Positions 44,879 to 55,239 of a stretch of 64,000 bases of DNA are shown one piece after another. The position numbers and the translations under genes were made by a program. The notes below the pieces were generated by a model, which was not told the DNA's origin, did not search any database, and saw only the letters and a list, made by a program, of their open reading frames with translations. The DNA is from Atopobium minutum (GTDB taxonomy: Bacteria; Actinomycetota; Coriobacteriia; Coriobacteriales; Atopobiaceae): NCBI GenBank assembly GCA_900105895.1, contig FNSH01000001.1, forward strand, positions 1,127,501 through 1,191,500. The letters run 5' to 3'. Every line of letters starts with the position of its first letter. The first letter of the stretch is position 1.

Positions 44879-46357
44879 ATGGATCATGCACACCAGTCAA
44901 AATCCTGTGGAGCGGACACTTCTGTCGTGCGCCTGCCAACCCACCAACAGATTGAGGCTTTTGTAAACCAACACTGGGAGGATGTTGTTGCGGATATTGC
45001 GCAGCTTGTTTCCATTCCCAGCACAGAGGATCCATCAACCGCTTCTGCCCAAAAGCCCTTTGGAGAAGCCGTAGATCAAGCACTACGCTGCGGTATGGAG
45101 ATTGCTGTGCGCTTGGAGCTTGACGCACATTCCTGTGATGGGTATCTTGCGTTTGCGGATGTGCCCCTCTCAAAGTTGCGATCTCATGCGGCGAGCGACA
45201 GCTGCCCAAGAAAGCAAATCGCCACCATGGCACATCTCGATGTTGTTCCTGCGGGATCTGGATGGGATAGGGACCCCTTTTTGTTGCAGCGCCGTGATGG
45301 ATATCTGGTTGGACGCGGCGTTTTGGATGACAAAGGCCCGGCAGTTCTGACTCTATGGGCGGCGCATTTCTTTACGCAGCCAGAATTTGCGCCATATCAT
45401 AGCCTGCGGGTGCTTTTGGGTGGCAATGAAGAGACAGGCATGAAGGATGCCCACTATTATCAATCAAAATATGAAGCCCCTAATTTTCTCTTTACCCCTG
45501 ATTCCTCTTGGCCTGTAGTGTGTGGCGAGAAAGGCTCATATAACGCACTCATTTCTTTTCCCGTGCAGGCAGACGGACGTATTATTTCCATGGAAGGTGG
45601 CACCGTACGCAATGCGGTAGCGGCTCATGCTCATGCACTGGTACGCGCTGCGCTTAATGAATTGCCACAAGCAGAGCATATTTCGTTTTCCCCTGAAGGC
45701 GAGGGTTGTGTGCGCATAGCTGCTCAAGGTATTGGAGGCCATGCCGCCATGCCTGAGGGGACCAACAATGCTCTTGGGATTTTGGCAGAGTATCTCCTAG
45801 AAAATGGTCTGTACGCTCCAAGTGAGAAGCGCTGGTTAGAATTTCAGCAGCTCATGCATGGGGCATGGGATGGCTCTTTGTTGGGTGTAGACGCCACTGA
45901 TGACATTTTTGATCCGCTTACTATTGTGAGCGGTGTTATGTACGTCCGTGATGGCATGTTTGTCCAGACCGTGGATAGTCGCTATCCCAAATCCACTACG
46001 CCTGATGCGTTGTGTGTTCAGCTTCAAAAGGTCTGTGCTCAGCATGGTTTGGAATTCGAAGAAGTGCGCCGCGGCAAGTATCTGTATGTCGATCCGCAAA
46101 GCCCTGAGATTATGACGCTGCTTAAAAGTTATGAGGAGTGGACTGGCGAGCACAAACAACCGGTAACACTGGGCGGTGGGACCTATGCTAAGCATTTTCC
46201 GTATGCTGTGGCTTTTGGTCCGGAAGAGGATCCAGATCCTCATGCGCCTGAATGGGTGGGTACCATCCATGGCCCCCAAGAGGCAATACCAGAGGCTTCA
46301 CTCAAGCGTGCGCTTGCAATTTATATTACCGCGCTTGCCCAGCTGCTTAACGGGTAA
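44879..46357 (+). CDS. M20-family metallo-dipeptidase
   Basis: The 492-residue zinc peptidase shows ATMAHLDVVPAGSGW (metal His and Asp), VGRGVLDDKGPAVL (bridging Asp), GGNEETGMKD (general base and metal Glu), GIGGHAAMPEGTNNA, and GGGTYAKHFP near the C-terminus. The PepV-like layout suggests it cleaves short peptides in the cytoplasm. It begins one base after the regulator stop and is probably the last gene of the PTS operon. Confidence 0.9.
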   Translation: MDHAHQSKSCGADTSVVRLPTHQQIEAFVNQHWEDVVADIAQLVSIPSTEDPSTASAQKPFGEAVDQALRCGMEIAVRLELDAHSCDGYLAFADVPLSKLRSHAASDSCPRKQIATMAHLDVVPAGSGWDRDPFLLQRRDGYLVGRGVLDDKGPAVLTLWAAHFFTQPEFAPYHSLRVLLGGNEETGMKDAHYYQSKYEAPNFLFTPDSSWPVVCGEKGSYNALISFPVQADGRIISMEGGTVRNAVAAHAHALVRAALNELPQAEHISFSPEGEGCVRIAAQGIGGHAAMPEGTNNALGILAEYLLENGLYAPSEKRWLEFQQLMHGAWDGSLLGVDATDDIFDPLTIVSGVMYVRDGMFVQTVDSRYPKSTTPDALCVQLQKVCAQHGLEFEEVRRGKYLYVDPQSPEIMTLLKSYEEWTGEHKQPVTLGGGTYAKHFPYAVAFGPEEDPDPHAPEWVGTIHGPQEAIPEASLKRALAIYITALAQLLNG

Positions 46358-46394
46358 CAAGCGTTGCATAACGTCCGTTCAGCGTCTCTTATGC

Positions 46395-47396
46395 CTAGCG
46401 CGCACCCAGGGTCTTGCGGAGTTTCTTGGCAGTGGTAAGCGCCTTGTAATACACAGGGCGCAAAGGGATGTCTCTACCGGCTGCAACAGGAGTAATCTCG
46501 CTGGTAAACTTGGTTTTGAACTCATTGAGACCTTTAAGTGAAGGTGCAAAGTCACTGCCAATACCCATAAGGTCATAGTGGGTAATGCCCATCTCTCCCA
46601 GTAGACAGCACTCGGAATACAAGAGCTTATCGGTAACGTGCATGCGCATAACCTCAGAACGCATGCCAGCATAATAGCGTACGGCTGTGTGTCCCATGAG
46701 GGTTACGATGGACCAACCAACCACACGATCATCAATACGGGCAGCAAAGACGCGACAGTGGTCTTGGCCAAGCGCATTGAGCATGTCAGTGTAGTCGGAC
46801 AGGGGAGCAGGAACAAAATTATCGCGCTTGCCCGTGTCTATCATGACCTCGTAATACTTGCTAAAGTCTTGGTAAGCACGATCGGTCTCATCCAGGCAGG
46901 TTGCAGGGCATTCACGCAACGCTTTGCGAACATCGCGCCTTCCTCGGCTTTTCATCTGCTTCAGAATTGCTTCATCGCCGCCTTCCAGCGGAATGACAAC
47001 GGTTTGATCGTAGGGAACAGTGCTCAAAACGGGGAGTGCTAGATTGTCGTACCAGGTATCTACACGCATAAATACCAGGTGTTTATCGCTTTGCTTGAGC
47101 TGTGTCGCCAAAGCCTGCAAAACCTGCGTTTCTGTTTCTTGACTGGGATGCTCAAGCCAGGCAGGACCATGTACGGAGCGCAGATAATGGTAGCCGTGGG
47201 TCTCAAAGTCGATAAAAGAAATAAACGCGAGCGGCTGCCCATCCTGTTGGATAACAAAACTACCCCAAGGCTTGCGTCCCTCAATGGTTGCCTGGTAGCG
47301 CGCCCAGGCGGCAGTCTGTTCTATGGGAAGTAAAAAATCGCAGCCCTGGGCTGCGGATTCTAGCTCGGATATGCTTACTTTTTTAACGGTAATCAT
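46395..47396 (-). CDS. FemAB-family peptidoglycan bridge aminoacyltransferase
   Basis: The 333-residue protein has two GNAT-like folds. Marks include [44 protein letters not shown], and [24 protein letters not shown] at the end, typical of Fem enzymes that add amino acids from aminoacyl-tRNA to lipid II side chains. AAGGAG precedes the ATG at 47396. It is convergent with the dipeptidase and divergent from rplM. The amino acid added is unknown. Confidence 0.88.
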   Translation of the reverse strand: MITVKKVSISELESAAQGCDFLLPIEQTAAWARYQATIEGRKPWGSFVIQQDGQPLAFISFIDFETHGYHYLRSVHGPAWLEHPSQETETQVLQALATQLKQSDKHLVFMRVDTWYDNLALPVLSTVPYDQTVVIPLEGGDEAILKQMKSRGRRDVRKALRECPATCLDETDRAYQDFSKYYEVMIDTGKRDNFVPAPLSDYTDMLNALGQDHCRVFAARIDDRVVGWSIVTLMGHTAVRYYAGMRSEVMRMHVTDKLLYSECCLLGEMGITHYDLMGIGSDFAPSLKGLNEFKTKFTSEITPVAAGRDIPLRPVYYKALTTAKKLRKTLGAR

Positions 47397-47522
47397 GCTG
47401 CTCCTTATACGTATTACGCGGCTTTATTATACCGAGCGCACTCCGAGCGGGGTGCTCTTTGCCTGGTCTGCGTGAAAATTACGTGATTGTTGCGGACAAA
47501 TCTAAGAAATCGAGGGCGGGGC

Positions 47523-47551
47523 GTGACCTTTATTTTGGGGTGGTGTATACT
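47523..47551 (+). promoter_or_regulatory. promoter of rplM-rpsI
   Basis: GTGACC (-35-like) and TATACT (-10) are separated by 17 bases. A leader of about 95 bases follows to the rplM start, which could host ribosomal-protein autoregulation. Confidence 0.6.
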
Positions 47552-47650
47552 TTTAAAGCTATTTTTGTAGAGCCCCGTAATCTCTGTAAAAGAATTAGCA
47601 GCAGTTGTTCGTCCAGGAACAGCTACGTATCCGTATGTTGGAGGAGTCAA

Positions 47651-48091
47651 GTGAACAAATCGACTCATTACGCCAAGGCCGGCGAAGTCGAGCGCAATTG
47701 GGTGCTCGTTGACGCTGAGGGTGCTACCTTGGGCCGTCTTGCTACTCAGGTTGCAATGATTCTGCGTGGTAAGAATAAGCCTCAATACACCCCTCACACT
47801 GATACCGGAGACTTTGTAGTAGTTATCAATGCCGATAAGGTAGTGCTCACTGGTGTTAAGGCAGAGCACAAGTCTTACTGGCGCTACTCTGGTTTTCTTG
47901 GCGGTCTTAAGACCGAGTCTTTCAAGGTGGCTATGGAAAAGCATCCCGAGCGTGTAGTAGAGCACGCAATCAAGGGCATGCTCCCCAAAACTCGTCTTGG
48001 TGCTCAGCAGTATCGTAAGCTTCATGTATACGCTGGTTCAGAGCACCCTCACACCGCCCAGAACCCTACCAAGATTGATTTGGAGGCATAA
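47651..48091 (+). CDS. rplM: 50S ribosomal protein L13
   Basis: The 146-residue protein has the L13 core: [73 protein letters not shown] and [19 protein letters not shown] 47651 follows GGAGGAG; the longer in-frame start at 47459 runs through the promoter and is rejected. rpsI follows after 3 bases, the conserved pairing. Confidence 0.97.
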   Translation: MNKSTHYAKAGEVERNWVLVDAEGATLGRLATQVAMILRGKNKPQYTPHTDTGDFVVVINADKVVLTGVKAEHKSYWRYSGFLGGLKTESFKVAMEKHPERVVEHAIKGMLPKTRLGAQQYRKLHVYAGSEHPHTAQNPTKIDLEA

Positions 48092-48094
48092 CCG

Positions 48095-48490
48095 ATGGCT
48101 GATAACACCGCTGTATACACCGGCACTGGCCGTCGCAAGGAGGCCGTCGCTCGCGTACGCCTCGTTCCCGGCACCGGCAAGGTTACCATTAATGGTCGCG
48201 AGGCTCTGGCTTACTTTGGTCGTCAGCAGCTCGTAGACAATGCACTTGCACCTTTTAAGGTCACAGATACCGTAAACGCTTTTGACGTCATTGCTCGTTG
48301 TGATGGCGGCGGCATCAACGGTCAGTCTGGCGCACTTCGCTTGGGTATTGCCCGCGCTCTTCTCAGCGCTGGTGAGTATCGTCCTGAGCTCAAGAAGGCC
48401 GGCTTCCTTACCCGTGATGCCCGTGCTGTTGAGCGCAAGAAGTACGGTCTGAAGAAGGCCCGTAAGCGTCCTCAGTTCTCCAAGCGTTAA
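48095..48490 (+). CDS. rpsI: 30S ribosomal protein S9
   Basis: The 131-residue protein carries [38 protein letters not shown] and the conserved basic tail [17 protein letters not shown] that reaches toward P-site tRNA. It is coupled to rplM and followed by a terminator. Confidence 0.97.
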   Translation: MADNTAVYTGTGRRKEAVARVRLVPGTGKVTINGREALAYFGRQQLVDNALAPFKVTDTVNAFDVIARCDGGGINGQSGALRLGIARALLSAGEYRPELKKAGFLTRDARAVERKKYGLKKARKRPQFSKR

Positions 48491-48515
48491 TCTGTTATTT
48501 ATTTCAGATTCATCG

Positions 48516-48548
48516 AAGGGGTTCGTCCTAGTGGCGAGCCCCTTTTTT
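48516..48548 (+). terminator. terminator after rpsI
   Basis: AAGGGGTTCG pairs with CGAGCCCCTT around a 9-base loop and runs into TTTTTT. Confidence 0.85.
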
Positions 48549-48589
48549 GTTGGGTTACCATAGTACAAGCCGAAAGAACGGGAGACAAA

Positions 48590-49927
48590 ATGAAGTATTT
48601 CGGGACTGATGGATTTAGAGGTAAGGCAAATGAAGGCCTTACGGTAGACCATGCCTTTCAAATTGGTCGTTTTATTGGTTGGTATTATGGTGCCAAGCAG
48701 GAGCGCAAGGCTCGTGTGCTTATTGGTAAGGACACACGTCGCTCCAGCTATATGTTTGAATCTGCTCTTGTAGCAGGCGTGGTTGCCTCGGGCGCTGACG
48801 CCTACCTGTTGCATGTCATTCCAACCCCAGGTGTGAGTTTTGAGGTGGTTGATGGCAATTTTGACTGTGGCGTCATGATTACTGCCAGCCACAATCCGTA
48901 TACCGATAACGGCATTAAGCTGGTCAACAACGATGGCTACAAGATGGAAGAGGACATCTTGGAGCAGGTTGAGGACTATATTGATCATAAGTTTGAGCTG
49001 CCTTTGGCCACGGAAAACGCAATCGGCTGTACGGTGGATTACATGCAGGGGCGTAATCGCTACATTGCCCATCTCATAGCCAGCGCAAACTTCTCGCTCC
49101 AGGGTGTAAAGGTGGGTCTGGACTGTGCCAATGGTGCTGCTTCCAGTGTTGCCAAACCTGTTTTTGATGCCCTTGGGGCAGATGTACGCGTAATCAATAA
49201 CTCACCCAATGGCTTTAATATCAATGTGGACGCGGGATCCACTCATATTGAGGTTTTGCAGCGTCACGTGGTGGAGCAGGGCTTGGACGTGGGCTTTGCC
49301 TACGATGGTGATGCAGACCGCTGTATTGCTGTGGATGATCGTGGTCGCGTGGTAGATGGTGACCTCATTTTGTACGTGTGTGCTAAATACCTCAATAAGC
49401 ATGGTCGTTTGGCGGGCGGTACGGTAGTTCCTACCGTTATGTCCAATTTTGGCCTGTTCAAAGCCTTAGATGTCGCCAAGGTTGCCTATGAGAAAACCGA
49501 CGTGGGCGATAAAAACGTCTTTGCCTGCATGCGCGCGCATGGCTACTCGTTGGGTGGCGAGCAATCTGGTCATGTTATTTTTGGCGACATAGAAAATACC
49601 GGAGATGGCATCATGACCAGCCTTCGAGTAATGGAAGTTATCCGTGCGGAGCATGAGACCTTGTCCGAACTGGTTCGTCCTGTTTCGCTGTATCCTCAGC
49701 AGCTGGATAACATCCGTGTGGCCAACAAGCAGGCCGCTATGGAATCTTGTGAGGTCAAGGCTGCGGTGGCGGCTGCCGAGAAGTTCCTCAAAGGTAATGG
49801 CCGCGTTTTGGTTCGCGCATCGGGTACCGAGCCACTGGTGCGTGTGCTGTCAGAAGCACCAGACGAGAAGCTTTGTCGCGATGCAAACGCCATTGTTATT
49901 GCAGCGCTAGAACCCTTTAAGGCTTAG
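48590..49927 (+). CDS. glmM: phosphoglucosamine mutase
   Basis: The 445-residue enzyme converts glucosamine-6-phosphate to glucosamine-1-phosphate for UDP-GlcNAc. It begins KYFGTDGFRGKANEGLT, has the active phosphoserine loop ITASHNPYTDNGIKL, the metal loop AYDGDADRCIAVD, the sugar loop GGEQSGHVIF, and the phosphate site RASGTEPLVRV. It lies directly before glmS, the preceding step of the pathway. Confidence 0.96.
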   Translation: MKYFGTDGFRGKANEGLTVDHAFQIGRFIGWYYGAKQERKARVLIGKDTRRSSYMFESALVAGVVASGADAYLLHVIPTPGVSFEVVDGNFDCGVMITASHNPYTDNGIKLVNNDGYKMEEDILEQVEDYIDHKFELPLATENAIGCTVDYMQGRNRYIAHLIASANFSLQGVKVGLDCANGAASSVAKPVFDALGADVRVINNSPNGFNINVDAGSTHIEVLQRHVVEQGLDVGFAYDGDADRCIAVDDRGRVVDGDLILYVCAKYLNKHGRLAGGTVVPTVMSNFGLFKALDVAKVAYEKTDVGDKNVFACMRAHGYSLGGEQSGHVIFGDIENTGDGIMTSLRVMEVIRAEHETLSELVRPVSLYPQQLDNIRVANKQAAMESCEVKAAVAAAEKFLKGNGRVLVRASGTEPLVRVLSEAPDEKLCRDANAIVIAALEPFKA

Positions 49928-49958
49928 ATAGACATCAGTCCGGATCGTTAGGATAGGT

Positions 49959-51806
49959 ATGTGCGGAATCGTTGGCTATATTGGAACAAAACAGGCGGCG
50001 CCGTTTTTATTAGAGGGGCTTGCCGCTCTTGAATACCGCGGATATGACTCAGCGGGCGTGGAAGTGCTGTCTAAGGACGGTGGGTTGCACGGGGTTAAGT
50101 GCGCTGGTCGTGTGTCTGTATTGGCGCAGCGCTGCTCTACGGCAAATCTGTTGGGTACCAGCGGCATTGCTCACACGCGTTGGGCAACTCACGGTGCTCC
50201 CTCGGATAAAAACTCTCACCCTCATGTGGACTGCTCGGGACGCGTGGCCATTGTCCACAACGGTATTATCGAGAACTACCGCGCGCTTAAAGAGGAGTTG
50301 CTGGTAGCGGGGCACAGTTTTGTATCCGATACAGACTCTGAGGTGATAGCCCATCTGATCGAGGAGTCTTTAGCCGGTCCGGCTCAAAAAAACCTGCTGG
50401 AGGCGGTGTGCATTGCAACAAGCCGCTTGGAGGGTTCGTGGGCCCTGGCGGTCTTGTGTGCAGATACCCCTGATGAGTTGGTGGTTGCTCGCAATCGTTC
50501 TCCGCTGATCATTGCTCAGGCACCCGATGGTGTGTATGCCGCATCCGATGTTTCTGCACTGGCCGGCAAGGCCTCTGAGGTCATTCAGTTGGACGATAAG
50601 CAGCTGGCGCGTCTTTCCAAGAACGGCAACGTGAGCGTCATCAGCTCCGAAGGCTCGCTTGTTGCACAACCCAATAAATACACGGTTGATTGGGAGGCTT
50701 CCGCAGCTACCCTGGGCGGCTATCCAGACTTCATGGCAAAAGAAATTGCCGAGCAGCCCGAGGCGCTAGAGCGTCTGTTGCATGAGCGCATGTCTGATAC
50801 GGGCATCACACTGGATGAGCTTAAAATGTCCAATCAAGATATTGCTGCTATTGATAGGATCTATGTCATTGCCTGTGGTACCAGCTATCATGTGGGGCTT
50901 ATCGCCCGTACCGTGATAGAAGCCTGGGCAAAGGTGCCCGTTGTGGTAGAAACGGCATCAGAATTTATTTATCAGGATGTGTTGGTAACGGATCATACGC
51001 TGTGCGTGATTATCTCTCAGTCCGGAGAAACAGCCGATACCCTCTCTGCCGCTCGCAAGATGCGTAGCTTGGGTGCGCGGGTGTTTGCCATCACCAACGT
51101 GATTGGCTCTACCGCCGCGCGCGAAAGTGACGGCGTGCTGTATATTCAAGCAGGTCCTGAGGTATGCGTCTGTTCCACCAAGGCCTATACGGCTCAGATG
51201 GTTGCAGCTGTTCTGTTGGCGCTGTACTTAGCACACCACAAGGGCACTATGAGCTACGAGCAGGTGCAAGACAAGTATTCTGAGCTGCTCAAACTGCCCG
51301 ATCAGATGCGTGAAGTGCTCAAGCGTGGTTGGCAGGACAAGGTGGTGTCTCGGGCCTTTGCCCAGGCAAACTCCAGCTTGTTTTTGGGGCGTGGCGTTAA
51401 TGCCACAACGGCTGCAGAAGGCGCCTTAAAGCTTAAAGAAGTGAGCTATCTTCATGCAGAAGCCTATGCTGCCGGTGAGATGAAGCACGGTCCCATTGCG
51501 CTTCTCGAGAAGGGCTTTCCTGTTGTGGCGCTTGTGCCGCAAGATCGCGTGCATGATAAAACCGTTTCCAACATAGAGGAAGTTATCGCTCGTGGAGCTA
51601 CCTGCATTGCTGTAGCTACCGACGGCGATGCGGATGTGGCTGCGCTGTGTCATCATGTGCTGTGGATTCCGCCCATGCAGGAGGAGCTCTTTGTTCCCAT
51701 TGTGGCCGTTGTTCATTTGCAGATGCTTGCACGTAACGTGGCGCTGGCGCGCAAGTGTGATGTCGATAAGCCACGCAACCTGGCTAAATCGGTTACGGTT
51801 GAGTAG
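49959..51806 (+). CDS. glmS: glutamine-fructose-6-phosphate aminotransferase
   Basis: The 615-residue enzyme makes glucosamine-6-phosphate, the first step of UDP-GlcNAc synthesis. The glutaminase domain starts MCGIVGYIG with the catalytic Cys2 and has GIAHTRWATHG. Two SIS isomerase domains follow (IACGTSYHVG, ISQSGETADTLSA) and the end is DKPRNLAKSVTVE. glmS riboswitch structure was not recognised in the 31 bases before the start. Confidence 0.97.
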   Translation: MCGIVGYIGTKQAAPFLLEGLAALEYRGYDSAGVEVLSKDGGLHGVKCAGRVSVLAQRCSTANLLGTSGIAHTRWATHGAPSDKNSHPHVDCSGRVAIVHNGIIENYRALKEELLVAGHSFVSDTDSEVIAHLIEESLAGPAQKNLLEAVCIATSRLEGSWALAVLCADTPDELVVARNRSPLIIAQAPDGVYAASDVSALAGKASEVIQLDDKQLARLSKNGNVSVISSEGSLVAQPNKYTVDWEASAATLGGYPDFMAKEIAEQPEALERLLHERMSDTGITLDELKMSNQDIAAIDRIYVIACGTSYHVGLIARTVIEAWAKVPVVVETASEFIYQDVLVTDHTLCVIISQSGETADTLSAARKMRSLGARVFAITNVIGSTAARESDGVLYIQAGPEVCVCSTKAYTAQMVAAVLLALYLAHHKGTMSYEQVQDKYSELLKLPDQMREVLKRGWQDKVVSRAFAQANSSLFLGRGVNATTAAEGALKLKEVSYLHAEAYAAGEMKHGPIALLEKGFPVVALVPQDRVHDKTVSNIEEVIARGATCIAVATDGDADVAALCHHVLWIPPMQEELFVPIVAVVHLQMLARNVALARKCDVDKPRNLAKSVTVE

Positions 51807-51824
51807 GGCAAAGGTGGCAAGACT

Positions 51825-52418
51825 ATGGCACTAGCTGGTGTTGGGGTAGACATTTTTGAAATTGCACGCATGGAGCGCGCACTTGAGCGCTATCCTCATC
51901 TTGCTGCGCGCGTGTTTACACCCCAAGAACAAGCGTACTGCAATGCCAAAGCGCGTCCCGCTCAGCATTATGCCTGCCGATTTGCAGCACGTGAAGCTGT
52001 GCTTAAGGCTTTGGGCACGGGTTTTTCACAAGGTATTGGTCTGTCCGATGTGAGTGTTGCGCACGATGCCAATGGCAAACCCATGGTCGTGCTGTGCAAT
52101 AAGGCGTTTGCCATTGCGCAGAAAAACGGTGTACTTGAGGTGGCGCTTTCGCTATCGTTTACTCATGAGTTTGCCGTAGCCAATGCCGTTGCTGTAACGG
52201 CTCAGGCTCGTCCCAAAAAGGACGAGAAGCCCGATCCAAAGGAGCAGCTTGCCGCCTCATTCAAGGAAGCTCGTTGCGTGATAGATGAGCTAGAACGTGT
52301 ACAAATTTCTGCCATGGAGCCCCTAGGAGCACCGCGTGCCCAAAAGCAAGCTGCTGATCCTACCGGCACGACCATGCTTGATGTTGTTGATGTTGCCAAC
52401 CAGTCCACCGAGGAGTAG
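51825..52418 (+). CDS. acpS: holo-acyl-carrier-protein synthase with C-terminal extension
   Basis: Residues 1 to about 125 are AcpS, which attaches phosphopantetheine to ACP: GVGVDIFEIARMERAL with the metal Asp, RFAAREAVLKALGTGF, and LSLSFTHEFAVANAVA. Residues about 126-197 are a charged extension (ARPKKDEKPDPKEQLAASF) absent from typical AcpS of about 120 residues. It sits between glmS and nnr. The extension could be a linker remnant or an interaction segment; nothing identifies it. Confidence 0.9.
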   Translation: MALAGVGVDIFEIARMERALERYPHLAARVFTPQEQAYCNAKARPAQHYACRFAAREAVLKALGTGFSQGIGLSDVSVAHDANGKPMVVLCNKAFAIAQKNGVLEVALSLSFTHEFAVANAVAVTAQARPKKDEKPDPKEQLAASFKEARCVIDELERVQISAMEPLGAPRAQKQAADPTGTTMLDVVDVANQSTEE

Positions 52419-52427
52419 TGATAGTCC

Positions 52428-54086
52428 ATGCAACCAGTTCTTAATGTCGAGGACATTAAGCGCGTTGAGAGTAGTCTTAATCGTGCTGGGGTAAGTGTGT
52501 CCGAGCTCATGCATCGTGCGGGTGCGGCTGCGGCGGCAGAAGTTGCTCATATGGAGGATGTCCATTCTGCCCTCATCTTTGTTGGTATGGGCAACAATGG
52601 TGGAGATGGCTGGGTTGCAGCAGAAGATCTCCTTAAGATGGGCTTGGCTGTTACGGTGGTCTGTCCTGTTGCGCCAGAGGCACTGCGTTCGGATTTGGCG
52701 TTGGTTGCTGCTCGCAGCGCTGTTGCAGCGGGTGTATCGGTACGAGTGGCCCCGCCGCGCTCCCAGCTTGATGAGCTGTTGTTTGAGCATGACGCGTGTC
52801 TGGATGCCATGTTGGGCACCGGGTTTCATGGCGTTGTTTCCGCTCCGTTTGACATCTGGATTGATGCCATCAATATGAGTGGTATTCCGGTTGTGTCTGT
52901 GGATGTACCCAGTGGTTTATCGGCACAAACAGGGCATGCCTCGGGTCTTTGTGTCTATGCGGACATCACGGTAACCATGATTGCATTAAAGCCCGGCCTT
53001 CTGGCGGATGAAGGCCGTGATGCTTGCGGCGCCATTGTGATTGCTCCGCTTGACGATAAAACAGAAGAGCTGGTTTTGAAGGCCGATCCCGTAGCGTGGC
53101 GTGCCGAGACAAGCGACTACATGGATGTGATTGCTAATCGTACCAGCGCTATCGATAAGTACACGCGTGGCAGCGTATTGGTCGTGGCAGGCTCCACGCG
53201 CTATCCTGGCGCAGCAATTTTGGCAGCGCGCTCTGCTGCACGAAGCGGCGCGGGCTATGTAACACTGGCGGTTCCTGCTTGCATTGCTGCAATTGTGCAG
53301 GCACAGCTTATAGAAATTCCCGTAGTACCCTGTCCCTATGACCCTGAATCCGGAACTTTTTCTGAGGATGCGGTTGATATTATCGTAAAGCTTGCCGGAC
53401 GCGCTAACTCCGTTTTGGTTGGCCCGGGTATGCGTGTTACTGCAGCCACCGTATGTTTGTGCTCCCACTTACTGTCCACTAAAGTTCCACTGGTTATGGA
53501 TGCAGATGCGCTTAATTGCTTAGCGCGACTTACAGAAAATCGTCTGGATAACTACCCGGAGCTGATCCGCCGTCAGTCCACCTTGGTCCTTACGCCACAC
53601 CGTCGTGAACTTGGTCGGCTTATGGGCTTGCCCGATACCCCACCAGATTCTCTTACCTCTGCACTTGAGGCATCACGTCGTATTGTTTGGTCTGATGGTG
53701 GTTCTGAGCTTACGATTGTGGCAAAGGGCAGCGCTACCGCTTGTGTGGGCGTTGAATCTGCCGTGTTGCCTAAGCCCGGTCCTGCATCGTTGGCAACGGC
53801 GGGTTCTGGAGATGTACTGTCTGGTGTTATTGCAGCACAGTTGGCGCAAAACAAACCAGAGGGTGCACTGCTTCCCTTGCTGTGCGCTTTGGCCTGCGAG
53901 ATTCATGGTGGTGCAGCAGTTATGGCAGAAGCACGCTTTGGAAGCCGCGGTGTCATGGCGTCCGACCTTATCGACAGTCTGGGCCTAGCAACTGACCAGA
54001 TAGAAACGCAGGCTGCCATGCCAGAAGATATGGACTTTAGCCTTGATTCGCAGCACGGCACCGAGGGAGATGACCGGATTGCTTAG
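52428..54086 (+). CDS. nnr: bifunctional NAD(P)H-hydrate epimerase/dehydratase
   Basis: The 552-residue repair enzyme has an N-terminal epimerase (YjeF_N; about residues 1-215, with FVGMGNNGGDGWVAAEDL and SVDVPSGLSAQTG) and a C-terminal ADP-dependent dehydratase (about 225-530; GSVLVVAGSTRYPGAAILA, LVMDADALNCLA, LTPHRRELGRLMG, ATAGSGDVLSGVIAA). Together they restore damaged NAD(P)H. The alr start overlaps its last 17 bases. Confidence 0.94.
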   Translation: MQPVLNVEDIKRVESSLNRAGVSVSELMHRAGAAAAAEVAHMEDVHSALIFVGMGNNGGDGWVAAEDLLKMGLAVTVVCPVAPEALRSDLALVAARSAVAAGVSVRVAPPRSQLDELLFEHDACLDAMLGTGFHGVVSAPFDIWIDAINMSGIPVVSVDVPSGLSAQTGHASGLCVYADITVTMIALKPGLLADEGRDACGAIVIAPLDDKTEELVLKADPVAWRAETSDYMDVIANRTSAIDKYTRGSVLVVAGSTRYPGAAILAARSAARSGAGYVTLAVPACIAAIVQAQLIEIPVVPCPYDPESGTFSEDAVDIIVKLAGRANSVLVGPGMRVTAATVCLCSHLLSTKVPLVMDADALNCLARLTENRLDNYPELIRRQSTLVLTPHRRELGRLMGLPDTPPDSLTSALEASRRIVWSDGGSELTIVAKGSATACVGVESAVLPKPGPASLATAGSGDVLSGVIAAQLAQNKPEGALLPLLCALACEIHGGAAVMAEARFGSRGVMASDLIDSLGLATDQIETQAAMPEDMDFSLDSQHGTEGDDRIA

Positions 54087-55236
54087 TAAGGCGTGCCCCG
54101 ACACTCGCTGGGCGTGGGTAGAGATTGATCAAGCTGCACTGCGCTACAACACCCGTGCTTTTAAGGCTCGCCTTGCACGGGGCGTTAAGATGATGTGTGT
54201 GGTTAAGGCGGATGCCTATGGCCATGGGGCGGTGCCTTGCGCCAAGATTATGGCTGCCGCTGGAGCAGATCAATTTGCCGTAGCGACGGTAGAAGAGGGC
54301 GTGCAGTTGCGGCACGCTGGGATTCTTGAGCCAATTTTGCTGCTATCAGAACCTCCCGTAGAGGCCATTCCTACTCTTATTGAGTACGATATTATGCCTT
54401 CAGTGTATACCGAAGAGTTTGCCTATGCACTGGGTGAAAGTGCATCGCTTGCAGGCAAAGTGGCTCACTATCATATTGCCGTAGATACGGGCATGAGCCG
54501 CATTGGTTTGCGTCCTTCAGATGTGCTGGAGTTTCGTCGTAATGTAGAGTTTCATGCAGGGCTTGAGTGTGCCGGAATTTTTACACACTTTGCTACGGCA
54601 GACGAGCCTGGCGGTTGGGACTTTGAGCTGCAATATAAGCGCTTTATGGACGCGGTGCACTCCCTTGATGAAGCGGGTTTATCGTACGGCATTGTGCATT
54701 GCAACAATACTCCTGCAACCATGCTACATACAGAAACACAGCATATGATGTGTCGTGTTGGAGTTGGCCTGTACGGCATGCATCCCGCTAGCACAACGGT
54801 GTACACCATGGAGCTCAAGCCCGTTATGAGCGTGCGCGCTCGGGTGACACACACCTGCTATCCCGCAGTGGGTGAGGGCGTAAGCTATGGTCTTACGTAT
54901 CGTATTCCAAAACAGAATATTCAGATTGCCACCATTCCTCTTGGGTATGCCGACGGACTTTCTCGCAATCTTTCCAACAAGATGGAGGTGTTGGTTAATG
55001 GGCAGCGCTGCAAACAGGTTGGTCGTATTTGCATGGATCAGTGCATGTTTGCTGTGGACGTAAATAGTCGGAGCTATAAGCCCAACACCCCTGTTGAAGT
55101 GGGAGACGTGGTAACCATCTTAGGCACCGATGGCCAGCAGGCCATTACCGCAGAAGACCACGCATATATACGCGATACCATCAACTACGAAGTTACTTGC
55201 AATTTTGGAATGCGATTGCAGAAAGTATATGTATAG
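54070..55236 (+). CDS. alr: alanine racemase
   Basis: The 388-residue PLP enzyme makes D-alanine for peptidoglycan. The PLP lysine is Lys46 in [15 protein letters not shown]; the second domain has [22 protein letters not shown] and GRICMDQCM. The start is the overlapping ATG 54070 right after CCGAGGGAG (short spacing); TTG 54043 is the in-frame alternative. The neighbours nnr before and tsaE soon after follow a common bacterial order. Confidence 0.93.
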   Translation: MTGLLSKACPDTRWAWVEIDQAALRYNTRAFKARLARGVKMMCVVKADAYGHGAVPCAKIMAAAGADQFAVATVEEGVQLRHAGILEPILLLSEPPVEAIPTLIEYDIMPSVYTEEFAYALGESASLAGKVAHYHIAVDTGMSRIGLRPSDVLEFRRNVEFHAGLECAGIFTHFATADEPGGWDFELQYKRFMDAVHSLDEAGLSYGIVHCNNTPATMLHTETQHMMCRVGVGLYGMHPASTTVYTMELKPVMSVRARVTHTCYPAVGEGVSYGLTYRIPKQNIQIATIPLGYADGLSRNLSNKMEVLVNGQRCKQVGRICMDQCMFAVDVNSRSYKPNTPVEVGDVVTILGTDGQQAITAEDHAYIRDTINYEVTCNFGMRLQKVYV

Positions 55237-55239
55237 CAT

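Noticed and set aside
49928..49958. glmS ribozyme/riboswitch
   Set aside because: Only 31 bases separate glmM and glmS, too short for that RNA.
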